Below, piece after piece: positions 47,301 through 59,290 of a DNA stretch of 64,000 nucleotides; the stretch's first letter is position 1; each line of letters starts with the position of its first letter. Under the pieces are notes generated by a model that made no database searches, had not been told where the DNA came from, and worked only from the letters and a program-made list of their open reading frames with translations. The translations under genes were made by a program, and so were the position numbers. Origin of the DNA: Azolla caroliniana (lineage: Eukaryota > Polypodiophyta); NCBI GenBank assembly GCA_043228905.1, contig JBHGNT010000002.1, forward strand, positions 21,390,001 through 21,454,000, given 5' to 3'.

Positions 47301-50300
47301 AAGTTATGGGACTCCCATACAAAAAGTGTCACATGTCCACCCTTTAATGAGTATTTTCCTTTTCTATGCCCATGTCTAACATGTTAGGTTTTTACCTCTT
47401 TAGTGTTATGGGGGATCAACCTATATGCCAGTTGCAAAGAAATTTTGAATTTACCACCACTACATCCACTTAAGGAGCTTATGAAAAGCTTGAGCAATGG
47501 CTTATTGAAGATGTCATGATTGAGTCTTGCAATAAGATTGAAGGAATAAAAGTCTCTAAAGATTGAGTCTTGCAATAAGATTGAAGGAATAAAAGTCTCT
47601 AAAGATTGAGTCTTGCAATAAGTCAAAATTCTAGAAAAGGTTACTAAAATGAAAGTTAAGAGCATTATTAAAACAACAATGCCTAGTGAAAGGGTAAGAG
47701 CTAAGCTACTTGAACAATAAGTTTAAGCGTATGAACCCAATCTCTTGCGCTTTTATCACCAAAGTCATCCCCTCCTCCTGATGTTTGTATCTGTCAACTA
47801 GGGCCTGCCATGATAACCAACATACATTTCCCCACTTGATTGTGCCTTTGCACTTGGCATAATTGCAATAGGCGGTCAACATAGTGTGTCAGATTAATTT
47901 TGTTGCATTTGGACATGTTGCACAATTAGGAGAGCTAAGGTTCCCATGTTGCCACGCTCCAACCGGTAGTGACCTATGTATTAATAGCCATAGCAATGTG
48001 GTAATTCAACTAGCGTGTTGTTGTTTCCAGATTTTCTGCCAAAACTAAGTGATAATTGTATGAGGAACATGATATGTGTGCCATAAGTTTGCAACACCCG
48101 GCCCTCAGGTGTTTGAGCGGTTAGAATGTGGAGACCCAATCAAGTTGTGAATTGGAAGAAAGGGATGGATTTGCTTCCTTGACCCATATAAGGATTGCGC
48201 CACGTCCATTGCAAAGGGTCCAAATTGACCTTATGTAGCCATGTGTTTTCATGAGTATATATGTGCCATTCTGGTTGTACTTTGATTGAATCGGGATCTA
48301 CAATCCATTTATTGACTAGTATATGCGAGTTCTCGAATTGCCATATTCAATATTTGTGTCTCATTGTCTCGCAATTCACGGCCTTTGATCCTATCTGGTG
48401 TTTCCCTACCTCTTGGGATCAAAGAGCCCTCCTCCTCATAGCCTATTCACTTCTCCATTGTCTTCCTTTGATTAATAGCTTCCCTAAGCAATAGAGCATT
48501 CATAATTTCAGATTTTATAGTCCATCCGCCCCTCATTCCATGGAGTATGTTGGCTTGATCTTGTATTGGCAATGACATAAACCGTCTCCAATATTCTATA
48601 CTCTTTCTTGGACCTTCTGCAATGCATCCCCAAGACAACCCCTTACTTGCTCCCATTAGTTAACCAGATTCATCTTTGATACATGGGTTCCATAGGATGT
48701 GTTAACTGACCCAGGCAGGTTCAGAGTTAGGCTGACCACATTTGTGCCCTCATCTTATGTTACACCACGTCTTCCACATGGATGCACTGAATCTATCCTC
48801 CAATTGGCATGAGAAACTTGGTCCATGCTTAGAATCCATCTCGTATGGGGGACCCAATTGGCCCCTTTTCATGGCTTAAAGTAAGCGAAACATAACCACA
48901 CTAGCATTTTCCCGCAGTCATCCCCTTGTTGGAGTCCTCGCACCACAAATTTGGTGAGTAGGGCTTTGGGTTGTGGGAGGGGATCAATCAGACCCAACCC
49001 TCCTCTTGACTTAGGTGATGTGAGTGTAGACCATGCCACCTTGACCCAACCTACATGATCTTCCTTACCAGACAAAATGTTGTTGCGTACTAGTCATTGA
49101 ATCTGATGTATATTCCCTTGGAGATTGTCCAACATGAGAGGTTGTACCATGCTATTGCAAGTAATACCTGCTTTGCCACTATGATGAAACTTGCTAGTGA
49201 GAGTTTTTTCAAGGTCCAATGTATCAACTTTTGTCAAATGGAATGAATAACTGGTGCAATCATCATCTCTGGAAGAATGTTGAATCCAACTTGGAAACCC
49301 AAATATTTGGTGCTCGCTCCTTGATTGATCCACTTGAAACAAGGATGTGGGTGTTAGGCAAGATGTGCTTCATTAGAAAGCCATATTGCATAGGATTTGT
49401 ACCAATTGATCATGGCGTTTGATCTCTTGCAAAACACGACTAATCTACATTCTAGCTTCTATAGATTTTCCAAGTTCTCTTGCATGTAGATTGTTGTGTC
49501 ATCTGCAAATTCTATATCCAGGAGGCTTTGATGAGAGTGGAACACAAGAAGACCACGTAGGTTTAAATGCTGCAAGTTGAGAAAGCTAGAGAGTGGTTCG
49601 ATGTATAATAAAAATAAGGATGGAGCCAATGGCCATCCTTGTTGTACAAATCGCGATATTTGGAAGAAGAGGCCCCTTTCATTTGCTAGTGAAACACAAC
49701 GGTTGGCATTCCTATAAAGGCCTACAATGCTTTTGATCCATGACTCTTGAAAGCTAAGTTTCCCCATCACACTTTCTAGAAAATTCTAGCAATACCCTGT
49801 CATATGTTTTCTCAAAATCTAGGAGCACCACAACTACCTTGTTGTTGGTATGCTTGGCAAGGGCTACTTCTTCCCAGAATGAGAAAAGGTTGTCTAGGAT
49901 TCTCCAATTTCTAGGATGCTCCAATTTATAACAAGCCCTATCTGGGAGGGATGAAAGAGTTGAGGTAGACGTGGCGGTACACGCATTGTAAGGCTATTAG
50001 TCATCGCTTTATCCTCTATCTCTTTTCTTAATCGTCCTTACTTATAGTCTTGATGATCTCATGTAATATATTTGAATCTCTAGTTAGTTTAACTAGAATT
50101 TTGTCAGACATTGATGAGTCGTTGACAAGCAATGGCCATTGGGTGGTGATTTGTTCCCTCACCTTTGTAAATGTGTATATAGTATCCAGGATTCAAGGCT
50201 GAAATGAGCCCCACTTTCGGTGCAATTGAAAATGATCGATTACTATGCAATGGTCGGAGAAAGCTGTGCCTGGAGTTATGCGACACCATCCCTCTTCACT

Positions 50301-53300
50301 TCTAGTGCCTCACCTACATAGATACGAGCGATGCGAGATAGGGTGGGTCCACTATTCCGCCCATCTAATCGAGAAAATAAAAGAGAGTTCCGTTTGCATT
50401 GGAAGTTGTTTGAATGCCATATATTGCGCAAGTTAAGGGGGGCACATAACTTCTCCCATTGTTTATGCTCCCCTCGGAGAACCTTGGGGTTGTTGTTAGA
50501 ACTATCCTAAAGGGATTCAATCATATTAAACTCCCCTCCTATGTACCACTCCTCCTCTTAACTCGCTACTTGTAGGTGAATACGTTCCCAAAATGTTTCC
50601 CTTTTTTATTCTGTTATTTGAAGTGTAAACATTCATGAAATTCCAATGATGCCCTTGGATGGCCAACTTGCAAAAATGCGCTCTACCATATAGAAGTGAT
50701 TCATTATGTATTTAGCCTTGGTCTAGATGTTCTTGAATCAAAGTGCAAATACCACCATGATTTCCATCATCACCTATTGCTGGTTCCCACATTGTTCGCC
50801 ACGATCCTGGTAGAAGGTCTCCGACTTCCATTAAACAAGCACTATAGAGATGGTGTTCCAACAACATGATGATGTCAACAACACCACCTAATATGTACTC
50901 CTCAAGATCCCTTCTGAGTTTCCATCTATTTTGCTAGTCTAGGCAACTCCTAAGCGCTTGCAAGTTCCATGTTACAACATTCATGATCATGCAAGGGGGT
51001 GGGAGATTTCTAGGTGTTCCTTATGCTTTGCACAGTAGACCGTGTGTGGGGGAGCACTCACCATTTATACATCTAGTGATTTTCATTGATGGAATGATGG
51101 TCTAGATCCATGAGCGGAGTTTGTGGGCTATCCGGTGAGCTTCAATAGTCCGTTCCTACTTCTCATAGAAATAGTAAAAGCTGAGTGTCTATGATAACAC
51201 ACGTTTAGTTGAGTGTCTATGATAGTCTGCAATTGAATGTGGTAGAGATGAGATTCCTCTTTATCCATGGGGCACTAGAATTCTGTGTTATTTCATTGCT
51301 TCTTTAATTCGTTCATGAGTTGTTCATCAGTTACTCTTGTTACAAAAATGATGCTTGGCTACATAGCAGATATTTAATCTTGGACTTAGACTAGGCTTCA
51401 TGTGCCGAAAGCAATAGTGGAAAAGAGATTGTGGTCATCCGTGCTCAATTACTTTGTATCGATGATACATGTACCCTTATTTTGTCCACTATCTTGTGCC
51501 ATATTCCTAACCATTTTAAGGCGTTTTGCGGGTGTGGTTCAAGGTCAAGGCTAGATGTATCACACTCAGTTGTGTCTGGGATTTGTTAGATGGCATGTGT
51601 AGTAAACATGAGAAATGTTAGATGGCATTTGTTTTCGCGTCAACTGCTCGTGTGAAAGGTGAAAGTTGTGGTGCCTGCTTAATGTAAACACAAACATTTT
51701 CACTTGGCTCACATACACATCTAGATAATCTTGCATACTTAATTGCTAGGCCAAACCATATTATGTCAAAATTTTGCCCATGCCTTGAGCATGCACCTAC
51801 AAGTGCACATGCGCTAGTCAATGAAGGTAAACTCCACAACTCTTCATCGACAATACCATTTTCCTTGGTTTGGATCCTTGGTGGTCCCACTCACAATTCA
51901 CACACACATATTTTGCAAGAATGTTCTCTAAGTCCCTTTTAGGGGCATCATATATTACATTAAAAACTAGTTATTAGTTTGACTCACTAGAAATTCATTG
52001 ATTTGTCTTTAACGACAACAATTGGAAACAATTCAGTTTGGTTTGGATCAATTTGGGGGTCTCAAATTTAAACCTTTTCAAACCAAACCATTTTTAAAAA
52101 ATTGAAATTTACCAAATAACAAAACATAGTAAACTGCAAGTGTTATTGAAACTAAGCTGTCAAAGGAATTTCCAAATTCAAATGTTAGAGTCGAACTAAT
52201 TATTTAAGTAAAACATAAGGAATTATAGACCAAAGAAAGGAAAGATAAGTGCAAAAGCACCCTACCACCCACTAGCGACGGCATGAAATGTACTGAAATC
52301 TCCTTGATGTCCCTACATACCATCAAATGTTGATGTGAGCCGTACCTTGGGTTCCATGAGGATTGTGTGTGCTTAGCTAATAAGAGCCATAGCCACACTA
52401 ACATAGTCTCAATATAAACCAAGCCTCCCTTGATAAGAAGATTGTTATCCTTCTTATATATGCTGAAACCCTAAGAATTGGTGTGTTCACACAATTTACT
52501 ACTTCATGTGAAGTGGCCAAGTGATAATCCACTTAATAGTTATCTCATATAATCATCATAAGATTCGGGAAAACTATGGAAAACCTATCTCATGATAACT
52601 TATGGTTATGGACATAAGGTCAAACCAATCGGTTCAAGAGATTTACAAACCTTCAGCCATTAAGGCATAGTTTCATTGTCTAGTTTTAGTTTAGACCAAA
52701 TTATCAAGGACTTTCCATTCAATTTTCAAAAGATATTTCATTATTAACGAACACTTAAATCATATTTTTAACAAATCACCTTTATTCTTACAATTTTGAT
52801 TAAGAAATCAATTGGATACTTTATATAAACGAAACCTTTAATTTCTCAAATGATTTAAAGTTTAAACCAGTAACCAAATATAGAGTATAAAAAACATTAA
52901 CATTAATCTACACTTGAAGATTATGGAAAATACAATTTATAATCATATGATAAACATGAATGATGAGAGTTTGAGTCTAGAATGTTCAAGCCCTAAAACA
53001 TGAACCTGGAACCCTAAATTGTAAACTGTAAATTCTATATCCTAAAACCTAGATCTTTAATTCTAACCCTAAATTGAGAAAAGAGAAAATATAGAACCCA
53101 AATGTCTGGTTACAAGATCATTCTTTTATATTCTTTTACATTATTTGGTCTAGTTACAAGATCATTGTTTGGTTCCCCGTATTTTTTTATTCTAGACTAG
53201 CCTTTTGGCAATAATATTGATGAGATTTTGTAGAAAAGGCATGTGAAATAAGAGTATGGTAGGTAATTGACAATAACTCTTGATTCTTAGGGAAAGGTAA

Positions 53301-55041
53301 AAAAGTTTATTTTTTATGTAATCTATAATGATCATATATGATTGTGCAAAATTCATGACTATTATTCAATGATAATATACTACACAAAATATAAAATTTG
53401 GTGAGAATGAGATTTCACACTTGGAAGTTTTGGTAACAAGTGATGTGTATTATTCCATGGCAAAAGTATTAAATACAAACAAAATTGAAATAATGTTTTT
53501 GGAAAAGAGAAAAATTGAAATATGTATAGATACCAAATTTCGAGGCACATGATTATCTAATTGATGTAATAAGAATATAATTCTCCTTAGCTAATAGTTA
53601 TTGTTATATTTGGGCACTATATATCACTAAAGATTAGCATCATGGAAAACTATGCTAGTGAAGGTAGTGTCTATCCATGCATGCATATGCACTAATGAAT
53701 AAATAACTCTTCCTTCCTCTCCATGATCCCCATACTGATGCCAAGAGTTCCTTTAAGTTGGATGTACATTAAAATTATCTCTTTAATTCAAAATCATCTA
53801 ATTACTCCGAGTTTTTGCATTGATATTCTAAAAACATAATGAATTTCTAATTTTGATTCCTTGAATCTTTGGATTGCCCATTTACAGGTTTACATCCATG
53901 GCGCTCTTCTTTTCCCATAGTAAGTAACCTTTCGAAAAATGCATGGAAGGACCAAACATATCCTCAAAAATTTAAGGAAGCCTGACACAATTTACAATTT
54001 ACAATTTACAATTAACATTAAAACAAAATGAACTTCTTTTGGTAGGGGAGGAGGAAACAACACTTTTAGCTAAATCAGTTAGGCTTTTCTGGTTGGTTGC
54101 TGTGCTCATATTTACATCAAGCTATACAGCTAGCTTGTCATCTATACTAATAGAACAACAACAACAACAACAAAGTCCAACCATTAGAAACTTTGCAGAC
54201 CTAAAAAGAAGTAAAGTCTCCATAGGATGCCAAAAAGGCTCGTTCACATTCAATTACCTTCAAAATACCCTCTTCATTCCTTCCAATAGACTAGTGAATT
54301 TGGTTACGGAGGAAGATTATGATAACGCATTGAAGTCCGGTAATGTGTCGGCAATTATCGATGAATCGCCATACTTGGAGACATTCCTTACCAACATGGG
54401 ATGCAAATACACGATTGTCGATTCAAACATTGGTTACTTTGGAGGCTTCTCTTTTGTAAGTATCTCTCATTTCAACCTCTCCTTAAATTAAACAATCTTT
54501 GATATCTGTATTATACATGAGATAATCAACTTGCATAACATGGTTTTGCCATAGGCGTTCATGGTGAGGTTTAAATAGATCAATTGTTATTAATATGTTC
54601 GATTAATCTATGATTATTCAATCATGTTAACTAGTTGAAGTCACTTCATACATAAGTAGGTTTATCTACCACTACAACAACATAATTAACTAACCTTATC
54701 ACAAAAAGGAACTATATGCATGCATTAAAAACATACACTTAAAACTAATTGAATTTGGGGATTTGGACCCACTTGTCTTGCAGGCATTTCAAAAGAACTC
54801 ATCTTTAACCAATGATATGTCGATTTCTATTCTATCTCTAGAAGAAAATGGACGCCTTCAAGAGCTCAAGGATAAATGGCTTGGTGCAGGAGATTGTGGA
54901 ACAAGGTCTTCTAGCACTGTTATGTTATTTGAGAGCTATGCGGGCTTAGGTTTTATCATAGTTGGAGTTTATATTGTATGCATATTGTTAAGTTTTATAT
55001 GCTATCGACGCAAAAGAAATCCTTATCAACAACATTCTTGA
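38389..55041 (+). CDS. GLR: GLRc: divergent compact glutamate receptor-like channel with giant introns
   Basis: Exons 38389-38706, 42241-42524, 53888-53919, 54046-54455, 54784-55041; all GT-AG, in phase, 433 residues. Start chosen so that a signal peptide (about 1-24, ending near IVADD) leads straight into S1 (LKILVPLKLGFQEY, FSGFAIDVFQAC). Arg121 precedes LVDFTQPY. M1 follows a WIFLAPFS entry; the pore exon gives FTSMALFFSH; M3 carries SYTASLSSIL (238-247 region), followed by six glutamines. S2 has IIDESPYLETF and the two cysteines (GC..., GDC). M4 (about 402-424) is followed by a short basic tail. No amino-terminal domain is found. Intron positions and phases equal those of GLRa and GLRb, including the 32-nt third exon. 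Introns 1 and 2 are about 3.5 and 11.4 kb and contain retroelement debris. Confidence 0.88.
40880..41000 (-). mobile_element. LINE reverse transcriptase scrap in GLRc intron 1
   Basis: Minus-strand reading gives KQGYPLIVLCIDKLKETI, matching the KQGCPLS...LCIDELEEM segment of the LINE-1 RT at 5.8 kb. A frame break follows. The rest of the intron (38707-42240) shows no other feature that I can name. Confidence 0.55.
43640..44480 (+). mobile_element. Copia-4 reverse transcriptase fragment in GLRc intron 2
   Basis: Plus-strand Copia RT pieces in several frames: AMQMEINAL-like (near 43725), SVKSLHLFLAILVHLNLEMH then FLHGDPKGTTYMEQ and PNYVCMLNKPLNG.LKQSPR (43932-44147), KLHKFI and HFPVKHLGPLEHF (near 44300-44340), EIRGRVHY and SMEKPRI-like at about 44360-44460. 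Stops and shifts throughout. No LTRs were found beside it. Confidence 0.8.
44481..47517. other. GLRc intron 2, central part
   Basis: AT-rich, no coding sequence that I can assign. Short repeated phrases occur around 46440-46660 (for example a cactctttg.taaagtatgtgagtg block and variants) but no clean repeat unit. Confidence 0.4.
47518..47622. repeat. 43-bp perfect tandem repeat
   Basis: Two complete units and a partial third start at 47518, 47561 and 47604 (gattgagtcttgcaataaga...). No mismatches are seen between the complete units, so this expansion is recent. Confidence 0.92.
48400..50990 (-). mobile_element. LINE-2, decayed, in GLRc intron 2
   Basis: Minus-strand non-LTR element in RT order. 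It begins with an endonuclease-like start (MNVVTWNLQALRS at about 50990, then LEHHLYSA and WNFMNVYTSNN). RT motifs follow (SIVGLYRNANRCVSL, QQGWPLAPSLFLLYIEPLS, FADDTTIYMQ, 49459-49770) and a C-terminal segment (KVAWSTLTSPKSRGGLGLIDPL, 48869-49075). Many stops. It differs from LINE-1 in its RT signature (FADD and LAPSLF versus YADD and LSQTLF), so it is another lineage. Confidence 0.85.
50991..53887. other. GLRc intron 2, 3' part
   Basis: AT-rich. No coding, RNA gene or repeat structure that I can support; a few direct phrases such as gttacaagatcatt (53110 and 53154) recur. Near the acceptor the tract is T-rich and normal for a plant intron. Confidence 0.4.
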
Positions 55042-55384
55042 TTTATAGCCTATATTTTGAAGCCCCAAATAAAAAGATTCATTTAATAAATGTATATTCA
55101 TCATAGTCCATAAATATAATGTAACAATAAGTTTGTTTCTATGTTTTGAGTTAGGAGCGATCTTAAATTTCTATGTTTTAAGTTCGAAATTTTATGGCAT
55201 TTATTATACGTAAACTAGGGGATTTTGTATGATAAAGATATTTGTCTCAACCTTAGTCACAAAAAAACATATGTATATTGTGAAGTGCACATAAGAGATC
55301 AAAACCAACCTACTTAGCTTCTTACTTCTTAATCAATTTATAGTTGATACAACGGAACCCATTTGGGTTGGCTTGGCTAAAAAG

Positions 55385-55500
55385 GGCGTGCTAAAAGGGT
55401 GGGTCATTTTGGGCACACACATCCTAAAATGGGTGTGCTAAAAGGGTGGGCCAACTTGGGTACGTGCATCCTAAAAAGGGTGAGCTATAAGGGTGGCACA
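55385..55500. repeat. Degenerate 46-bp tandem repeat downstream of GLRc
   Basis: Units start near 55388, 55435 and 55480, with gctaaaagggtggg, cttgggtacgtgcatcctaaa and variants. Confidence 0.7.
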
Positions 55501-55557
55501 AAGGAACACATGCACACCACATTTCCCTCTTGTGAGAAACAAGAGATTGAGTGGCAT

Positions 55558-57030
55558 GAACAAGAACAAGATAGGTACATGAACAAGAACAAGAACAAGA
55601 ACAAGAACAAGAACAAGAACAAGAACAAGAACAAGAACAAGAACAAGAACAAGAACAAGAATAGTGGCTTGTCGAAGGAGGGGGCACATTTGATGGCAGG
55701 TTTCAAATGGAAATCCATGGATGATTCTAGTGTGAGGCGAGGGTTACGCCCATAGAATGCTCGAAAAGGGTTGATTTATGCAGCCATCCCGTGTTTGAGG
55801 GTCTTGTTGAGGTGTTCGGTGAAGATGGCATGGGGATGTAAACATCTATGGACACGTAGTTGAGTTGCAACGATGTTGAGGACATCCCCATGGAACTGTT
55901 GGCCTTGATAGTTGGACGGGGCTAGTGACGAAAAACGAGCTATCAATCGGCGAATAGAGATCAATCACTCCTGTGGACTGAGGGCCACCTGGACTTTGTT
56001 GAGGTGGGGGACAGGAGGGCTATCATGTAGGAGGGGGATCGAGGAAAGATCATATGGCGATGAAGATCAATCGCTCCTGTGGACTGAGGGCCACCGGGAC
56101 TTGGCGGAGGTGGGGGACAAGAGGGCTATCGTGTTAGAGGGGGATCGGGGAAAAGATCATTTGGCAAAGAAAGATCAATCACTCTTGTGGACTAAGGGCC
56201 ACTTGGACTTGGTTGAGGTGGGGGACAAGAGGGCTATCATGTCAGAGGGGGATCAGGGAAACTCATGGGACAAGAAGTTAGTGGGCAACCTAAGGTGAGG
56301 GGGAAGAGGCGGATGCTTAGACATGGGGGACTGGTACCCCGCATCTCCACCAATATGTGAGGACATCCCCGTGGACTGAGGGTCGCATCTCTTATGTGTA
56401 TTTCACATATTGGTGGAGATGCGGGGTACCAGTCCTCCACATCCAAGCATCCACCTCTTCCCCCTCACCTTAGGTTGCCCACTACCTTCTTGTCCCATGA
56501 GTTTGCTCGATCCTCCTCTAACACGATAGCCCTCTTGTCCCCCACCTCCGCCAAGTCTAGGTGGCCCTCAGTCCACAGGAGCGATTGATCTTCGCCGCCA
56601 TATGATCTTTCCTTGATCCCCCTTCGACACGATAGCCCTCCTGTCCCCCACCCCAACAAAGTCCAGGTGGCCCTCAGTCCACAGGAGTGATTGATCTCTA
56701 TTCGCCGATTGCTAGCTCGTTTTCCGTCATTAGCCCCGTCCAACTATCAAGGCCAACAATTCCACTGGGATGTCCTCAACGTTGTTGCACCTCAACTACG
56801 TGTCCGTAGATGTTTACATCCCCACGCCATCTTCACCGAACGCCTCAACAAGACCCTCAAACACGAGATGGCTGCATAAATCAACCCTTTTCGAGCAATC
56901 TATGGGCGTAACCCTCGCCTCACACTAGAATCATCCATGGATTTCCATTTGAAACCTGCCATCAAATGCTCCCCCTCCTTCGACAAGCCACTGTTCTTGT
57001 TCTTGTTCATGTACCTGTCTTGTTCTTGCA
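55558..57030. repeat. Large palindrome (inverted repeat) with 42-bp spacer
   Basis: Left arm 55558-56360 and right arm 56403-57030 are reverse complements over long blocks, for example ggtaccccgcatctccacca against tggtggagatgcggggtacc at the centre, and gtcttgttgaggtgttcggt against the facing sequence near 56830. Each arm encodes the same peptide in opposite directions (SLAPSNYQGQQFH, HPHAIFTE.LNKTLKH), which may be a worn integrase scrap. The left arm has three copies of a roughly 120-bp sub-repeat (ggactgagggccac...), the right arm two. An 11-bp direct repeat, tgcacaccaca (55511-55521 and 57027-57037), brackets the structure. Confidence 0.85.
55581..55661 (+). repeat. (AACAAG)n hexanucleotide array
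   Basis: About 13 perfect units at the outer edge of the palindrome's left arm. The right arm has only two to three units at the same place (near 56995-57010), so the left array expanded after the palindrome formed. Confidence 0.92.
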
Positions 57031-57744
57031 CACCACAATATGAAGAAGACTAAATATTTTGGTATATTGTAGAATATGATATAGTTTCCTCTATAAATAG
57101 TGACAATAAAGTACTAGGTGAAAGAGGATGGAATTGGATACAAAAAAAAAAAACGTTAAAAGTTCAGGCCTAATTGTTACCATTTCGGTAGTAAATGTGA
57201 AGATACATAAAGTACAGATGCATCACATGAGATTTGCTCTTGTGACCTTACTTACAAGGTCAAAGTCTTTATCAATTGTATTACATATTGCAATTTACAA
57301 TGTATTTAATTTTGTGATTACATATTCCCTAAGGACAAAAAAAGAAAAAGATAGGCCAAACATAAAACCTTTGACTTTCCAACTAAGGTCACAAGATCAA
57401 ATCTCACGCATCCATACTTTATGAATCTTCACCTTTACATTGTTACAAATGCCTTCATATGTACAAGTGATGAAGAAGAGAGTGAACTTACAAGTAGTCA
57501 AGAAAGTAATGAAGCAGGACATGAATGTTCTTGGAGTTCGTAACACACCACAACATTATTAGTTATGTTGTGAAGCATTGCCAAAGTAAAAAATCAATAT
57601 ATCGACATCTTTGTAGATGAGTTTAGGAATGTGGCTATTTTCGTAGAGAAGTAAAAGGGTGTAAAGACACACCATCACATTATCAACAAGATATTTGGTT
57701 GAAATCGTTTCTAAAGGTAATTGTACACATCAATGCCAAATTTA

Positions 57745-58190
57745 GGAATTGTTGATTTCCTCTTGGATCCATTTGCTTACTTGACACTTTTATTAGTCTA
57801 TTTAATAATTGTTGTGCATTTAAATACTTCGTCTTGACTCTATTTATTTTATGTGTGTGGAAATGTTGAAATCTCTAGAACACCAATAAAAGATGTGCAT
57901 CCTCATGCAATGATGCTAAAGTAGCATCTCTAGAATAAAAAGAGGGTTTTTATTTTTTGTGTAAACAAAATCAATGTCAAGGTCACAGAGACATAAAATA
58001 TTTTAGGAATAGTTGATTTCCTCTTGGGTTCGTTTGCTTACTTGACACTTTTATTAGTTTGCTTAATACTTGTTGTGCATTTAAATACTTAGTCTTGACC
58101 CTATTTATTTTTATTCTTGTGGAAATGTGGAAATCTCTAGAATGCCAACAAAAGACGTGTATCGTCATGCAATGATGGTGGAGTAGCTAA
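57745..58190. repeat. Direct repeat of about 190 bp
   Basis: Copies at about 57745-57915 and 58001-58190 share ggaat.gttgatttcctctt, cttacttgacacttttatta and gttgtgcatttaaatactt. The period is about 257 bp. Neither copy codes for anything recognised. The 57060-57744 stretch before it shows nothing notable. Confidence 0.8.
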
Positions 58191-58199
58191 TATGGCACA

Positions 58200-58520
58200 C
58201 AATTGGAGATCTATGGATGTTGCTTGCACCCATTATCATATGGAACATATGGATCACAAGATGTACCAGGGTATTTTCCGCAAACAAACGACTCCAACAG
58301 AACATTGTCTCTTTATACACCACTCTCAATGAATATGAGGAAAGTTTTGTTGCAGATAAGGTCAAAGTAAACATGAAATACAAAATGGTGGACAAGAAGG
58401 TGAAGCGTGTGGTTGCTCCCTTGCCCAAAGATAGGTGGCAATGGATGAAAGAAATAACAATTGATCCCTATCTAAGAGATCCAGGAGGAATAGGTCACAT
58501 CTTCACTTATGAAATGTGAG
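58200..58520 (+). mobile_element. LINE C-terminal scrap
   Basis: Open frame with LLAPIIIWNIWITRCTRVFSANKR and a lysine-rich middle, resembling the tail of plant LINE ORF2 proteins. There is only this one segment, so the call is weak. Beyond it (58521-59030) I see nothing to annotate. Confidence 0.35.
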
Positions 58521-59029
58521 GAAAGCTCTGAGATGGTGAGGGTGAGTTCCTTCTTGAACATTATCGCAAGGCTTTAAATGCTTTCTCTTGGGAATAAATA
58601 GGATGTGTTAATCCTAACCTTGACGAACCGATGGTCATATTCATTACCTCATGTCTTGTGGAATTTAATCCCAAATCCCCTTTTGAGGGCAGATATTGGT
58701 AATAGAACTTTTGAAATAAAAAGTGAAGAATGGGAATTGTCGAGACATTCAACACACCTTATTCAAATAGATGGTTCATGTTTCCAAAGAAGAAAAGGAC
58801 ACAGTGGTTCATCTAAGACTTCGAGCCGATAAATAAAGTTACCATCCTTAATGCTAAGATTGACCAAGAATTTAGGGATTTGTCAAAGCCTTTGCAAGAA
58901 GGTCGATTTACTGAACAAAGATAACTATTTAGGGTATAACGAATTCTAGTTGTCCTTCGATAGCCAAGATATCACCACAATGTAGGTGACCACTAGGATA
59001 ATAAGGATGTGTAGGATATTCTACGTTTT

Positions 59030-59290
59030 AGAACTTCCGTTTTCGAAAATTTGAAGTATTCTAAAAATTTGACATATTCTAGATATTTAACAAGTATTTA
59101 TCATTTCAAATTGTGTATTTTTTTAAAATTTTAAAATTTAAGAAGTATTTAACATATTTTAGAAGTATTCTACACATATTCTAAGTATTTAACATATTTT
59201 ATCTATAAAATAAATATTCTAAGTATTTTAAAAAACAATTATACTAGTTAGAATACGCATTCTACACGTACTTTATGCTAAGTATTTTAC
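59030..59290. repeat. AT-rich tract with repeated ttctaagtattt motifs
   Basis: At least four variants of attctaagtatttaacatatttta occur between 59130 and 59270. Low complexity, no gene. Confidence 0.7.

Noticed and set aside
47518-47622. CRISPR-like array
   Set aside because: Simple tandem repeat without spacers, in a plant intron.
55424-55755. Long open frames with LVLV, CSCS, FLFL or NKNK repeats
   Set aside because: They are the frames of one (AACAAG)n microsatellite on both strands and have no support as genes.
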